In this document: piece by piece, positions 1-9,001 of the stretch
Position numbering within the stretch: the stretch's first letter is position 1
How the letters are laid out: the number at the start of each line of letters is the position of its first letter
Origin: an uncultured Sulfolobales archaeon
GTDB taxonomy: Archaea; Thermoproteota; Thermoprotei_A; Sulfolobales; NBVN01
Length of the DNA: 64,000 nucleotides
NCBI GenBank assembly: GCA_937949785.1
Contig: CALEDH010000009.1
Span: forward strand, 62,001-126,000
Direction of reading: 5' to 3'
Notes under the pieces: generated by a model
What the model saw: only the letters and a program-made list of their open reading frames with translations
Databases searched by the model: none
What the model was told of the DNA's origin: nothing
Position numbers and translations under genes: made by a program

Positions 1-1
1 A

Positions 2-1177
2 TTAGCTTTCAAAGCTATTTTCATGCCGTACGCGTCATTCACTATGCTAGCTATTTACCTATTTACGTTTATGGGAATTATATTCCAAAAGACTGGGCTG
101 GCGGCTTTGCTAATTGACGCGTTAGAACCGTTGGTGGGTAGGGTTAAAGGAGGTCTAGCCTTAGTTACGGTTCTAGCCAGCGCTTTCTTCGGCACTTTAA
201 CTGGCTCAGCTAACGCGACTGCTGCGACTTTCTCACGTTTAGTAGGTCCTGAAATGGTGAAGAGGGGTTATCCGAAACCTTTTGCAGTCTCAATAATAGC
301 TGCTTCAGCTCCTCTAGGCTCTTTCATACCACCATCAATAACAGGTATAGTATTATCTGTAGCGACGAATACCTCAGTACTAACTAACTTTATGGTTGGT
401 GCGGCTATAGGCTTCTTAGTAATAATCTTCCTCTTCATAACAATCCTGACAATTTCGTATAAATTTGTAGGGGGAACAATAACTACAGTTGGAAGCAGAT
501 ATACGAAGAAGGAAGTAATCATAAGGGTTGCTAAGGCGTTCCCGCTTCTTCTCATGCCGCTAGTAGTTCTTGGTGGGATATATTTCGGGGTCTTCTCAGT
601 TACTGAAGGTGGTGCGGCTGGGTGTTTAGCAGCTCTATTACTAGCTGTGACATATAGAAGGATTAACCTTAAACTCCTACGCGATGTTATGGTTGACTCA
701 GCTGTGACTACAGGGATGGTAATGCTATTAGTAGGTACTTCATATCTTATGAGCTATACGATGAGCCTTACAGGACTGAATAAAGCGTTTATAGACATGC
801 TTAGATCTATGTCCTTAACAACTCCTTATCTAGCACTTCTAGCGTTGGTTGCAATCCTATTAGCCATGGGTTGCTTTATAGATGTCATAGTTTTATGTAT
901 AGCTATGGCACCATTAGCTGTCATAGCTTTGATGCCTTTAGGAATAAACCCGTACCATATTAACGCTTTATTCCTAGCTGGCAATTTAATAGGTAATGTA
1001 ACTCCACCGGTTGGGACAGTACTCTTCATATCACTGCAGTCCTTAAACGAGAAGATGGAGAAAGTCTTCAAAGCCTTATTACCATTCCTAGTAGCATACA
1101 TTATTGTATACTTAATCATAACGTTAATTCCGGAGACAGTGCTGTGGTTCCCTAGACTTTTAGGGCTCTCTATATGA
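2..1177 (+). CDS. TRAP transporter large permease (DctM-like), 5' end outside window
   Basis: This is the large membrane subunit of a tripartite ATP-independent periplasmic (TRAP) transporter, which imports organic acids or sulfonates with an ion gradient. The reading frame is open to the left edge, so the gene starts upstream; about 390 residues are visible against a family norm near 425. It is strongly hydrophobic with about ten membrane segments, and carries the Pro-rich DctM motifs GSFIPPSITG and NVTPPVGTVLF. DctP and DctQ are not in view and would be expected upstream. It lies 41 bp before a glycyl radical enzyme on the same strand, which suggests that it imports that enzyme's substrate. 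Family assignment is firm; the substrate is unknown. Confidence 0.88.
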   Translation, partial: LAFKAIFMPYASFTMLAIYLFTFMGIIFQKTGLAALLIDALEPLVGRVKGGLALVTVLASAFFGTLTGSANATAATFSRLVGPEMVKRGYPKPFAVSIIAASAPLGSFIPPSITGIVLSVATNTSVLTNFMVGAAIGFLVIIFLFITILTISYKFVGGTITTVGSRYTKKEVIIRVAKAFPLLLMPLVVLGGIYFGVFSVTEGGAAGCLAALLLAVTYRRINLKLLRDVMVDSAVTTGMVMLLVGTSYLMSYTMSLTGLNKAFIDMLRSMSLTTPYLALLALVAILLAMGCFIDVIVLCIAMAPLAVIALMPLGINPYHINALFLAGNLIGNVTPPVGTVLFISLQSLNEKMEKVFKALLPFLVAYIIVYLIITLIPETVLWFPRLLGLSI

Positions 1178-1183
1178 ATTAAA

Positions 1184-1195
1184 ACATTTAAAGTT
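1184..1195 (+). promoter_or_regulatory. Putative TATA box of the glycyl radical enzyme genes
   Basis: The string ACATTTAAAGTT is centred about 29 nt before the ATG at 1219, the spacing expected for an archaeal TATA box driving a leaderless or nearly leaderless transcript. It suggests that the GRE genes can be transcribed separately from the transporter. Inferred from spacing and composition only. Confidence 0.4.
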
Positions 1196-1218
1196 CAGAT
1201 GATTTTTTATCTGGGAAT

Positions 1219-3660
1219 ATGGCTTCTTACAGTTTGTCTAAGTTAGTTAACGAATTTTACAAAAACGTAATGATGTTTAAGCCTTCACTCTGCCATGAAA
1301 GGGCAATGATACTTACTGAGTCCTACAGGACGTCTGAGGGCTTACCTCAAATAATTAGGAGGGCTAAGGCTATTAGAGAAGTTCTTGAGGGGATGAGCGT
1401 ATATATTCTGAAGGGCGAGTTAATAGTTGGTAATCAAGCATCAAGACCTAAGGCAGCACCTCTATTCCCCGAATTCTCGATATCATTCCTGGTTAACGAG
1501 TTAAATGAAATTCCTAGGAGACCTTTCGACTCGTTTGATGTAGGCGTTGAGGTCAAGAACGTCATAGATAAGATATCTACTTACTGGTTCGGGAAAACAC
1601 ATGAGGATAGAGTTACGTATCTCATATCGCTTGTATTACCGGATGAAGCCTTAAGATCTTTTAACATCAATAGCTTCGTACTTAATGATGTAATATATGC
1701 AGGGGTTAGGAAGGCCTCAGGTGATGGGCATATAATACCGAATTACCAGACGTTACTACGTTTAGGCTTCCCCGGCATACTTAAGAATGTTGAGGATGAG
1801 ATAAGCAAATTAGACCTTACCGATACCCAATCATTTAAGAAGGCGTTATTCCTAGAAGCTGTTAGGATAGTTTACGAGGGTGTTTTAAGCTTCATAAAAC
1901 GCTATTACGTCTTAGCTAGGGAAATGGCCGACGGTGATGTTGATGATGATTGGAGAGATGAGTTACTGAGGATTGCTGAGGTATGTAGTAACTTACTTAT
2001 AGGGCCGCCTAAGACGTTTAGGGAGGCTCTCCAACTAATTTGGTTCGCACATTTAATACTTCAGATAGAGTCTAACGGTCATTCAGTATCTTTGGGTAGG
2101 TCAGATCAGTACCTCTACCCGTACTATGAGGCAGACGTACGTGAAGGTAGGATTACTAAGGAAGAAGCTTTAGAACTCATTAAATGCTTCTTAATTAAGA
2201 TGAACACCTTAAATAAGGTAAGGCCTTGGAGTGAGACAAGATATAAAAGTGGATATCCGTTATTTATGACAATAACTTTAGGCGGTCAAACACCTGATGG
2301 GCAGGATGCAACTAATGAGCTCACATACCTATTCTTAGATGCGTTGGCTGAAGTTAAACTCCCACAGCCAACGATCGTATTGAGAGTTCACTCTAAGACT
2401 CCTGAAAAGTTATTAGTCCACGCTGTTAAGGTCTTAATAAGGCATGGTGGTGGGCTACCAGCATTCTTCTCCGATGAGGTCATAATACCGGCTTTGATGA
2501 ATATGGGTATTACGGTATATGAAGCTAGGGAATATGCGATAGCTGGGTGTTCTGAAGCAGTAATACCTGGGAAGAGCTTATCATTTACCGGCGGTGTTTG
2601 TTACTTCAACCTACTGAAATTGCTTGAAATAACTTTAAACGATGGGTGTAACCCTAGAAATGACTTATGTTTATTTAACACTACGAGAGAGATTGATGAG
2701 TTAAGATCTGTGGATGAGCTTATTGAGGAATTTAAGAATCAGCTAGCATTCTATACTAAGTTCATAGTCCCGCTAACCTCTATAACATCTGCTACAGATG
2801 CCGATTTAAATCCGACGCCGTTCGCCTCTTCTCTAATGGATCATAGGATAGAACTAGGCTTAGATATTAGTGAGGGAGGAGGTCCTAACAATAAGTACTC
2901 GCATACGATAATTCAGGGACATGGAATAGCGAATGTTGCTAACTCATTATACGTTATTGAGGAATTAGTGTTTAGAGAGAAGTTACTTACTTTGAAGGAG
3001 TTTAGGGAAATCCTACTAAGTAATTGGGGTGGGGTTCGAGGAAAGGAGTTAAGGAAATTAGCTCTGAACATACCTAAATACGGTAACGACGTAGATGATG
3101 TGGATAGGTACGCTAAGATTATTTCAAAGCTCTTCTACGATGAGGTAATGAAGTACAGACCTCTACGCGGTGCCGTCTTCGGATTATCACTTCAGGGTTT
3201 AACAGCTAATGTCCCGGAGGGCGAGGCCACCGGTGCAACCCCGGATGGCAGACTATCTGGTGAGGCACTCGCAGATAACGTATCACCTCACCCAGGAACC
3301 GATAGGAATGGAGTTACAGCAATTCTTAAAAGTGTCTCTAAAGTAGACCATTCATTATTTATTAATGGGAATATACTGAATATTAGGTTTCATCCAAGCG
3401 TTTTAACAGATGGCTTCGGAGGTATTGATGAGGGTAAGGTCTTACGCTTTGTGAAGATGTTAGAGACATTCCTAATAGATCTGAAGGGATTTCAAGTACA
3501 ATTCAATATAGTATCTGCTGAAGTCCTTAGAGAGGCTCAGAAGGAGCCGTTAAAACATGCTAACTTAGTCGTGAAGGTCGCTGGGTATAGTGCGTATTTC
3601 ACCTCGTTGGACAGGAAATTACAAGATCAAATAATACTTAGGACTGAGCATCTGCTTTAG
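1219..3660 (+). CDS. Glycyl radical enzyme (PFL-like dehydratase/lyase family), paralog 1
   Basis: An 813-residue glycyl radical enzyme of the pyruvate formate-lyase superfamily. The active-site Cys is C444 in AIAGCSEAVIPGK, with the CxE glutamate (E446) typical of dehydratases, lyases and decarboxylases rather than true PFL. The C-terminal radical loop VVKVAGYSAYF puts the radical Gly near residue 789. GDGH (H171) and IESNGHS (H288-S289) resemble the substrate-binding His and His-Ser of B12-independent glycerol dehydratase, but the Asp that follows the Cys loop in that enzyme appears replaced (SFTGGVCYFN), so diol dehydration is not assured. It is followed by a second GRE and an activase. 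The enzyme must be oxygen-sensitive and cytoplasmic. The substrate is unassigned; a sulfonate, diol or amino-acid derivative taken up by the TRAP system is plausible. Confidence 0.9.
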   Translation: MASYSLSKLVNEFYKNVMMFKPSLCHERAMILTESYRTSEGLPQIIRRAKAIREVLEGMSVYILKGELIVGNQASRPKAAPLFPEFSISFLVNELNEIPRRPFDSFDVGVEVKNVIDKISTYWFGKTHEDRVTYLISLVLPDEALRSFNINSFVLNDVIYAGVRKASGDGHIIPNYQTLLRLGFPGILKNVEDEISKLDLTDTQSFKKALFLEAVRIVYEGVLSFIKRYYVLAREMADGDVDDDWRDELLRIAEVCSNLLIGPPKTFREALQLIWFAHLILQIESNGHSVSLGRSDQYLYPYYEADVREGRITKEEALELIKCFLIKMNTLNKVRPWSETRYKSGYPLFMTITLGGQTPDGQDATNELTYLFLDALAEVKLPQPTIVLRVHSKTPEKLLVHAVKVLIRHGGGLPAFFSDEVIIPALMNMGITVYEAREYAIAGCSEAVIPGKSLSFTGGVCYFNLLKLLEITLNDGCNPRNDLCLFNTTREIDELRSVDELIEEFKNQLAFYTKFIVPLTSITSATDADLNPTPFASSLMDHRIELGLDISEGGGPNNKYSHTIIQGHGIANVANSLYVIEELVFREKLLTLKEFREILLSNWGGVRGKELRKLALNIPKYGNDVDDVDRYAKIISKLFYDEVMKYRPLRGAVFGLSLQGLTANVPEGEATGATPDGRLSGEALADNVSPHPGTDRNGVTAILKSVSKVDHSLFINGNILNIRFHPSVLTDGFGGIDEGKVLRFVKMLETFLIDLKGFQVQFNIVSAEVLREAQKEPLKHANLVVKVAGYSAYFTSLDRKLQDQIILRTEHLL

Positions 3661-3760
3661 TAGTTTCATAGAAGGTTTTCTGGTTAAGTTATTAATTAGA
3701 GCGAGCGACGTAATATAGAAATATTAGTATGCTATCATATTATTAGTCAGTGTTAAGCGT

Positions 3761-6184
3761 ATGCTGCTTAAGTCGGATAAGGATTTAAGGTCTTTACGTA
3801 TTAGCTTGCTCAAGAAGCAAGTATTAATAGACCGTGAAGTCGATGTAAGTAGGGCTCTGCTAGTTACCGAGTCCTACAGAGAAACAGAGGGAGAGCCGCC
3901 TCCTATAAGGAGGGCTAAAGCACTCAGTAAAATTCTATCTGAGATGCCTATATACATAATGGACGGTGAGTTGATCGTTGGTAATCAGAGCTTTAAACCT
4001 AGGGCAGGTCCTCTTTTCCCTGAATGGCAGGTAGATAGAACATTAAACGAGATGCATACATGGCCTGTACGTCCAGGCGATAAATTTAAGATAAGTGATG
4101 AGCAGGTACGGCAGTTGAGGGAGGTTTTAAGTTATTGGAGAGGTAAAACAGTGATGGATAGGGTGTTTTCAATTCTCCCTGACACGTGTAGGAGGGCTAT
4201 GAAGTACGGGGTCTTCAGTGTTTATAACTATATGACTTCCGGACACGGTCACTTCATTCCTAACTATGAGAAGGTACTTAAGCACGGTCTTAACGGTGTT
4301 AAAGAAGAAGTTATTAGAAGGTTAAATGAGTTAGATTGGACTGAGCCTGACTATTACGATAAGGTCGTATTTTACAGGTCTTTACTTATAACTGCCGATG
4401 CTGTGATACACTTTGCTAAGAGGTATGCTTCACTTGCTAGGGAATTAGCTGCTAAGGAATCAGACCAGCGACGTAAGATGGAGTTGGAGATGATAGCGGA
4501 GGTATGCGATAACGTTCCGGCAAACCCGGCTAGGAATTTTTGGGAGGCACTTCAATCAGTTTGGTTTATACTGCTTACTGCTCAAATAGAGCAGAACGGC
4601 TTAGCAGTAGCGCTTGGGAGATTCGATCAGTACATATATCCTTACTATAAGGCTGATGTCGAGAAAGGCGTTTTAGATGAGGAGGCTGCTTTAGAGTTAG
4701 TCGAATCCTTCTACGTGAAGACGAACGTCATAAACAAGGTTTACGATAACGAGGGGGCTGTAATAAATGCTGGCCCAGCATTAGGTCAGGTAATCACGTT
4801 AGGTGGGGTTACTAGGGATGGGGATGACGCCGTCAACGAGCTGACTTACCTCTGCCTTAGGGCAGATGCTGAGGTAGGCCTCATGCAGCCCGACTTCGCT
4901 GTAAGACTCCACCCGAAGATATCTGAGGAATTCTTAGTCTTCCTAGCTAAGCACATAGCTAAGAATCCATCTAAGATCAAGTTATTTAACGACTCAGTAG
5001 TTATCCCAGCGCTCATCAATGTCGGAGTTCCCTTAGAAGATGCTAGGGATTACGCGCTTTTAGGTTGTTCTGAAGCTACGATTCCAGGTAAAACATGTAG
5101 TGGAGGTAATTTCGGCCAGATAAACTTAGCTAAATGTTTAGAATTAACTTTAAATAACGGTAAGGTTATGTGGTACTTCGACGGTGAGAAATTCCATTTA
5201 AATCCGGAGGGAGAAAACGTTGGATTACCGACAGGCGATGTTGAATCGTTTAAAACATATGAGGATTTATGGAATGCGTTTAGAGCTCAGCTATCACATG
5301 CTGTTAAACTACTAGTGACTACGGTGAATATAATTGATAAGGTTCAAGGAGAGTTAACACCTCATCCGTTGTTCTCCCTAGTCACCGATGGATGTGTAGA
5401 GAGCGGGTTAGACTTCACTAGAGGTGGTGCTGTATACAACTTCACAGCTCCAATAGCCATAGGAGCTATAACGGTAGCTGACTCTTTAGCAGCTGTTAAG
5501 TATTTAGTCTTCGATAAGAAGGCTATCAGTATGAGGGAACTCGTTAGGCATTTACGTAATAACTTTGAAGGAAGTGAAGGTGAGTACCTAAGATTAAGGT
5601 TAATACATGAGGCCCCTAAGTTTGGTAACGACGACCCTTACGTAGATAACATTGCTGCAGATACTGTGAAGGCCTACGTCGATGAGATAAGTATGTATGA
5701 AAATCCTAGAGGGGGGTTCTTCGTTGCTAGTATTTACTCGTTGACCGGTAACGTAAGTTATGGATGGCGTACCGGACCAACACCTGATGGTCGGAGAGGT
5801 GGTGATCCGTTAAATGACAACGTATCACCAACTGTTGGTAGAGATTTAAGAGGGCCTACAGCAGTTATAAGGTCGTTATCACGTATTGACTCCCAATTAC
5901 TTCCTCAAGGGTATATCTTTAATTTGAAGTTCTCTCCAATAATACTTAGCGATGACGCTAAGATCGGGAGATTTATATCGTTTATTAGATCTTTACTTGA
6001 CTACGGTATATTCCACGCACAGTTCAATATAATATCAGCTAATACTTTGAGGGAAGCTCAGAGGTATCCTGAGAGGTATCGTAGCCTATTAGTAAGAGTT
6101 GCTGGTTACTGCGCTTACTTCGTTGAATTAGGTAGGGAAGTTCAAGAACATATAATAGCTAGAACTGAGTATGAAACTGTTTAA
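3761..6184 (+). CDS. Glycyl radical enzyme (PFL-like dehydratase/lyase family), paralog 2
   Basis: An 807-residue paralog of the upstream enzyme, in tandem after a 100-bp gap that is AT-rich and could hold its own promoter. It has the Cys loop YALLGCSEATIPGK (C436, E438) and the glycyl loop LVRVAGYCAYF (Gly about 782). Its substrate-contact strings differ from paralog 1: EQNGLAVALGR replaces ESNGHSVSLGR, and the loop after the Cys is TCSGGNFGQIN. Those pocket differences suggest a different substrate rather than a redundant copy. Both keep the N-terminal LIVGNQ and PLFPE strings of the family. It has a Cys next to the radical loop (GYCAYF). It could be a sulfite-lyase, dehydratase or decarboxylase; sequence reading alone does not decide. 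Confidence 0.9.
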   Translation: MLLKSDKDLRSLRISLLKKQVLIDREVDVSRALLVTESYRETEGEPPPIRRAKALSKILSEMPIYIMDGELIVGNQSFKPRAGPLFPEWQVDRTLNEMHTWPVRPGDKFKISDEQVRQLREVLSYWRGKTVMDRVFSILPDTCRRAMKYGVFSVYNYMTSGHGHFIPNYEKVLKHGLNGVKEEVIRRLNELDWTEPDYYDKVVFYRSLLITADAVIHFAKRYASLARELAAKESDQRRKMELEMIAEVCDNVPANPARNFWEALQSVWFILLTAQIEQNGLAVALGRFDQYIYPYYKADVEKGVLDEEAALELVESFYVKTNVINKVYDNEGAVINAGPALGQVITLGGVTRDGDDAVNELTYLCLRADAEVGLMQPDFAVRLHPKISEEFLVFLAKHIAKNPSKIKLFNDSVVIPALINVGVPLEDARDYALLGCSEATIPGKTCSGGNFGQINLAKCLELTLNNGKVMWYFDGEKFHLNPEGENVGLPTGDVESFKTYEDLWNAFRAQLSHAVKLLVTTVNIIDKVQGELTPHPLFSLVTDGCVESGLDFTRGGAVYNFTAPIAIGAITVADSLAAVKYLVFDKKAISMRELVRHLRNNFEGSEGEYLRLRLIHEAPKFGNDDPYVDNIAADTVKAYVDEISMYENPRGGFFVASIYSLTGNVSYGWRTGPTPDGRRGGDPLNDNVSPTVGRDLRGPTAVIRSLSRIDSQLLPQGYIFNLKFSPIILSDDAKIGRFISFIRSLLDYGIFHAQFNIISANTLREAQRYPERYRSLLVRVAGYCAYFVELGREVQEHIIARTEYETV

Positions 6185-6208
6185 TTGGTTAGGTCTTAGA
6201 GTGATTTC

Positions 6209-7138
6209 ATGCAGATTAAAGGGCTTATATTCAACATACAGAAGTATTCGATACATGATGGTCCTGGTATAAGGACCTTAGTATTCGTTAAGGGATGTCC
6301 TCTAAGATGTCTATGGTGTTGTAATCCTGAGGGTCAAACCCCTCAGCCAGAGATCATGTACTACAGGAATTTATGCGTTAGTTGTGGTATGTGTACTAAG
6401 GTATGTCCTAGAGGTGCCTCTGTATTTAGAGATAACAGCGTAGTATATAATAGAGAGTTATGTACTAGTTGTGGTGCGTGTGTTAGGGTATGTCCTACAG
6501 GTGCTAGGAAGTTAGTAGGTAAGTACGTAACCGTTGATGAAGTTTTATCTGAAGTCCTTAAGGATATGAAGTTCTATGTTAGAAGCGGTGGTGGTTTAAC
6601 AGTAGGTGGTGGTGAGCCGCTCACTCAACATGAATTCGTTAAAGAGTTGTTAAGGAGGGCTAAGGAGTACGCAATACATACAGCAGTTGAGACAAGCCTG
6701 TATGCAGGTCCTCACATAGTTAAGGAAGTACTAAGGCATACCGATTATCTATTCGTTGATATTAAACATGTAGACCCCACCAAACATTTAGAGTTGACCG
6801 GGGTATCAAACGAGTTGATACTTAGTAATATAAGGTACGTTCTTAGTGAATCGTTAGTCGATGTAAGTAGCTTCGTAATAAGGATACCGATAATACCGAG
6901 TGTAAACGATGACTACGGAAGTCTTCGAGGTATCGCTGAGTTCATTAGGTCTCTTAAACATGAGGTCTCTGTAGAACTACTACCATATCACGAACTTGGA
7001 AAACATAAGTATGAAGCCTTAGGTAGGGAATACGCGTTAAGCAATCCGATTTGGAAGGTATTCATACCATCTAAAGAATATTTAGAGAGCATTTCAAAGT
7101 TCTTAACCTCATTAGGGGTTAAGTTAGTCAGTACATGA
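6209..7138 (+). CDS. Glycyl radical enzyme activating enzyme (radical SAM)
   Basis: This radical-SAM activase installs the glycyl radical on a partner GRE using S-adenosylmethionine and low-potential electrons. The SAM-cluster motif GCPLRCLWC (C30, C34, C37) follows the family string SIHDGPGIRT. Two complete ferredoxin-type clusters are inserted after it (C56, C59, C62, C66 and C85, C88, C91, C95), the arrangement of glycerol-dehydratase, choline-lyase and isethionate-lyase activases rather than PflA. SGGGLTVGGGEPL is the glycine-rich SAM-binding region. Its 309 residues are normal. It starts 24 bp after paralog 2. Only one activase is present for two GREs, so it probably serves both. Confidence 0.92.
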   Translation: MQIKGLIFNIQKYSIHDGPGIRTLVFVKGCPLRCLWCCNPEGQTPQPEIMYYRNLCVSCGMCTKVCPRGASVFRDNSVVYNRELCTSCGACVRVCPTGARKLVGKYVTVDEVLSEVLKDMKFYVRSGGGLTVGGGEPLTQHEFVKELLRRAKEYAIHTAVETSLYAGPHIVKEVLRHTDYLFVDIKHVDPTKHLELTGVSNELILSNIRYVLSESLVDVSSFVIRIPIIPSVNDDYGSLRGIAEFIRSLKHEVSVELLPYHELGKHKYEALGREYALSNPIWKVFIPSKEYLESISKFLTSLGVKLVST

Positions 7139-7149
7139 GGTGTTAGTAG

Positions 7150-8889
7150 GTGGAAGTCAGGAAGACTGACGTCCTTGTAATCGGTTGCGGAGGTGCTGGG
7201 TGTAGGGCAGCAATTGAAGCTAAGAAGTTAGGAGTTGATGTGACGTTGATATGTAGGGGGGAGTTAGGAATTAGTGGATGTACACCTAATTCCGCATCTG
7301 AGTGGATGGCGTACTCGGTTGCCTTAGGTTTCGGCGATGTTAAGGATAGCCCGGAAGAACATTTTAAAGACATAGTTACTACTGGCGCATACGTCCTAGA
7401 TCAAGAATTGGCTAGGATCATTGCTTATGAAGCTGTAGATAGGTTTTATGATCTGGTTGGATACGGTGTACCGTTTTTAAAGGATGTTAATGGGAAGTTC
7501 TTACAACTAATGTCTGACGGAGCTACCTATCCAAGGGCCTGCGGTACAGGCGCTGATACAGGTAAGAGGATCGTAGAAGCGCTTGCCAGCATTGTAAGTG
7601 ATTCTGATATAGAGATTTACGAAAATGTTATGGCAGTAGACCTTATAGTTGAGCACGGCCGTGCCTATGGCGCTGTCGGTATAAACCTTACTAATTTAGA
7701 ACCGCAGGTCTTCGTAGCTAAGTCTACAGTTTTAACTACTGGTGGGTTAGGTGATATTTTCATGCATAGCGTTTATCCAAGTGGGATGTCAGGTGATGGG
7801 TATGCTATGGCTTTAAGAGCTGGGGCTAGGTTGATTAATATGGAGTTCATGCAGATCGGGCCTTGCATCACCTCTAACGTTAAGTTTGATGTTGGAGGTC
7901 CTCTCTGGCGGTTAAAGCCTAAGCTATATAATAGAGATGGTGAGGAGTTCCTTAAACGTTACTTACCTAATAATATAAGTATTGATGATGTGTATAGATG
8001 GAAGTCCGTCACGTTCCCCTTCACCATTAGGAACCCTTCCGGGTTAGTAGATGTGGCTTGCTTTACTGAGATCTCTGAGGGTCGGGGAACTCCGGACGGC
8101 TACGTATACTTCGACCTAACCCATGTTGGTGATGAGATCGTTGAGAAAGCGCCCTACGCCTGGAAGTTCCTGTCAGAGCATGGACTTGACCTCAGGGAAC
8201 AACCTATAAAGATAGCGCCAGCAGTTCAACATCTTAACGGCGGAGTTTTAATTAATGAAAGAGCTGAAACCGATGTTAAGGGTTTATATGCTGCTGGTGA
8301 GGTAGCAGGGGGTCAGCACGGAGCTGATAGGCCTGGGGGGAATTCCCTAGCGGATTGTCAGGTGTTTGGAGCTAGGGCTGGGAGGTACGCAGCAGAACTT
8401 GCTAAGAACTCAACCTTAGGATATGAGTGGCGTAACGTTTCAGAAGGAATCGTAGGTAACATTAATAGGATAGCGGAATTTAACGGTATTTATGAACCGA
8501 CTATTGTTAAGGAGGAGTTGAAGAGGGTTTTATGGTATAACGCAACTGTTGTGAGGACTAAGGCATCACTCTTAGAGGCTATTGAAAGTGTAGGCAGGTT
8601 CAGGGATATCATTTTTAATCGTTTAAGGGTTAACAGTAAGAATTTAGTCATAGCTCTTGAGTTGAGGAATATCGTTGATGTCTCAGCAGCTATGCTTAAA
8701 GCCATGTTAAGTAGGGAGGAGAGTAGGGGAGGTCATTACAGAGCTGACTACCCGTTCAGAGATGATGTTAATTGGGTTAAATTCGTAGTAATTCGTAGTT
8801 TTAATGACGATTTAGTTATAGATTTCATAAAGCCTAAGACTGCCTACCTAAAACCTAATCCCTTAGTCATGTCAGTATTCATGGATTGA
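7150..8889 (+). CDS. FAD-dependent fumarate reductase/succinate dehydrogenase-like flavoprotein
   Basis: A 579-residue flavoprotein of the SdhA/FrdA/NadB superfamily. The N-terminal dinucleotide motif is VIGCGGAGCRAAIEAKKLG; a second FAD-contact region GLYAAGEVAGGQHGADR, followed by GNSLADC, lies near residues 380-400, and the capping domain lies between. There is no signal peptide or membrane anchor, and no iron-sulfur or anchor subunit follows. The GTG start at 7150 gives the Rossmann motif directly after a short leader. Placed last in the GRE cassette, it may oxidise or reduce the GRE product, for example an enoate or dicarboxylate, with a soluble electron partner. True fumarate reductase activity is possible but not shown. 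Confidence 0.8.
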   Translation: MEVRKTDVLVIGCGGAGCRAAIEAKKLGVDVTLICRGELGISGCTPNSASEWMAYSVALGFGDVKDSPEEHFKDIVTTGAYVLDQELARIIAYEAVDRFYDLVGYGVPFLKDVNGKFLQLMSDGATYPRACGTGADTGKRIVEALASIVSDSDIEIYENVMAVDLIVEHGRAYGAVGINLTNLEPQVFVAKSTVLTTGGLGDIFMHSVYPSGMSGDGYAMALRAGARLINMEFMQIGPCITSNVKFDVGGPLWRLKPKLYNRDGEEFLKRYLPNNISIDDVYRWKSVTFPFTIRNPSGLVDVACFTEISEGRGTPDGYVYFDLTHVGDEIVEKAPYAWKFLSEHGLDLREQPIKIAPAVQHLNGGVLINERAETDVKGLYAAGEVAGGQHGADRPGGNSLADCQVFGARAGRYAAELAKNSTLGYEWRNVSEGIVGNINRIAEFNGIYEPTIVKEELKRVLWYNATVVRTKASLLEAIESVGRFRDIIFNRLRVNSKNLVIALELRNIVDVSAAMLKAMLSREESRGGHYRADYPFRDDVNWVKFVVIRSFNDDLVIDFIKPKTAYLKPNPLVMSVFMD

Positions 8890-8940
8890 TAGTAACATGA
8901 GTAAGCTGCCTAACTAACTAACCATGGCTTTATTTTAAAG

Positions 8941-8950
8941 CTTATATATC
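8941..8950 (+). promoter_or_regulatory. TATA box of the ribosomal protein operon
   Basis: AAAGCTTATATATC, with a purine-rich BRE-like lead-in, lies about 55 nt before the rps13 ATG at 9002. A transcription start near 8970 would leave a leader of roughly 30 nt. It is the only good TATA-like element between the flavoprotein stop and rps13. Confidence 0.5.
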
Positions 8951-8960
8951 TTTTAATGTA

Positions 8961-8981
8961 TACTCATAAGGTACTCATAAG
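8961..8981 (+). repeat. Perfect 10-bp tandem repeat in the r-protein operon leader
   Basis: TACTCATAAG occurs twice, at 8961-8970 and 8972-8981, one base apart. The 11-bp period is about one DNA turn, and the repeat sits at the expected transcription start of the rps13 operon. It could be a paired protein-binding site or an RNA leader element. No function can be assigned from sequence alone. Confidence 0.6.
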
Positions 8982-9001
8982 ACGTATGGTGGTAGACACT
9001 A

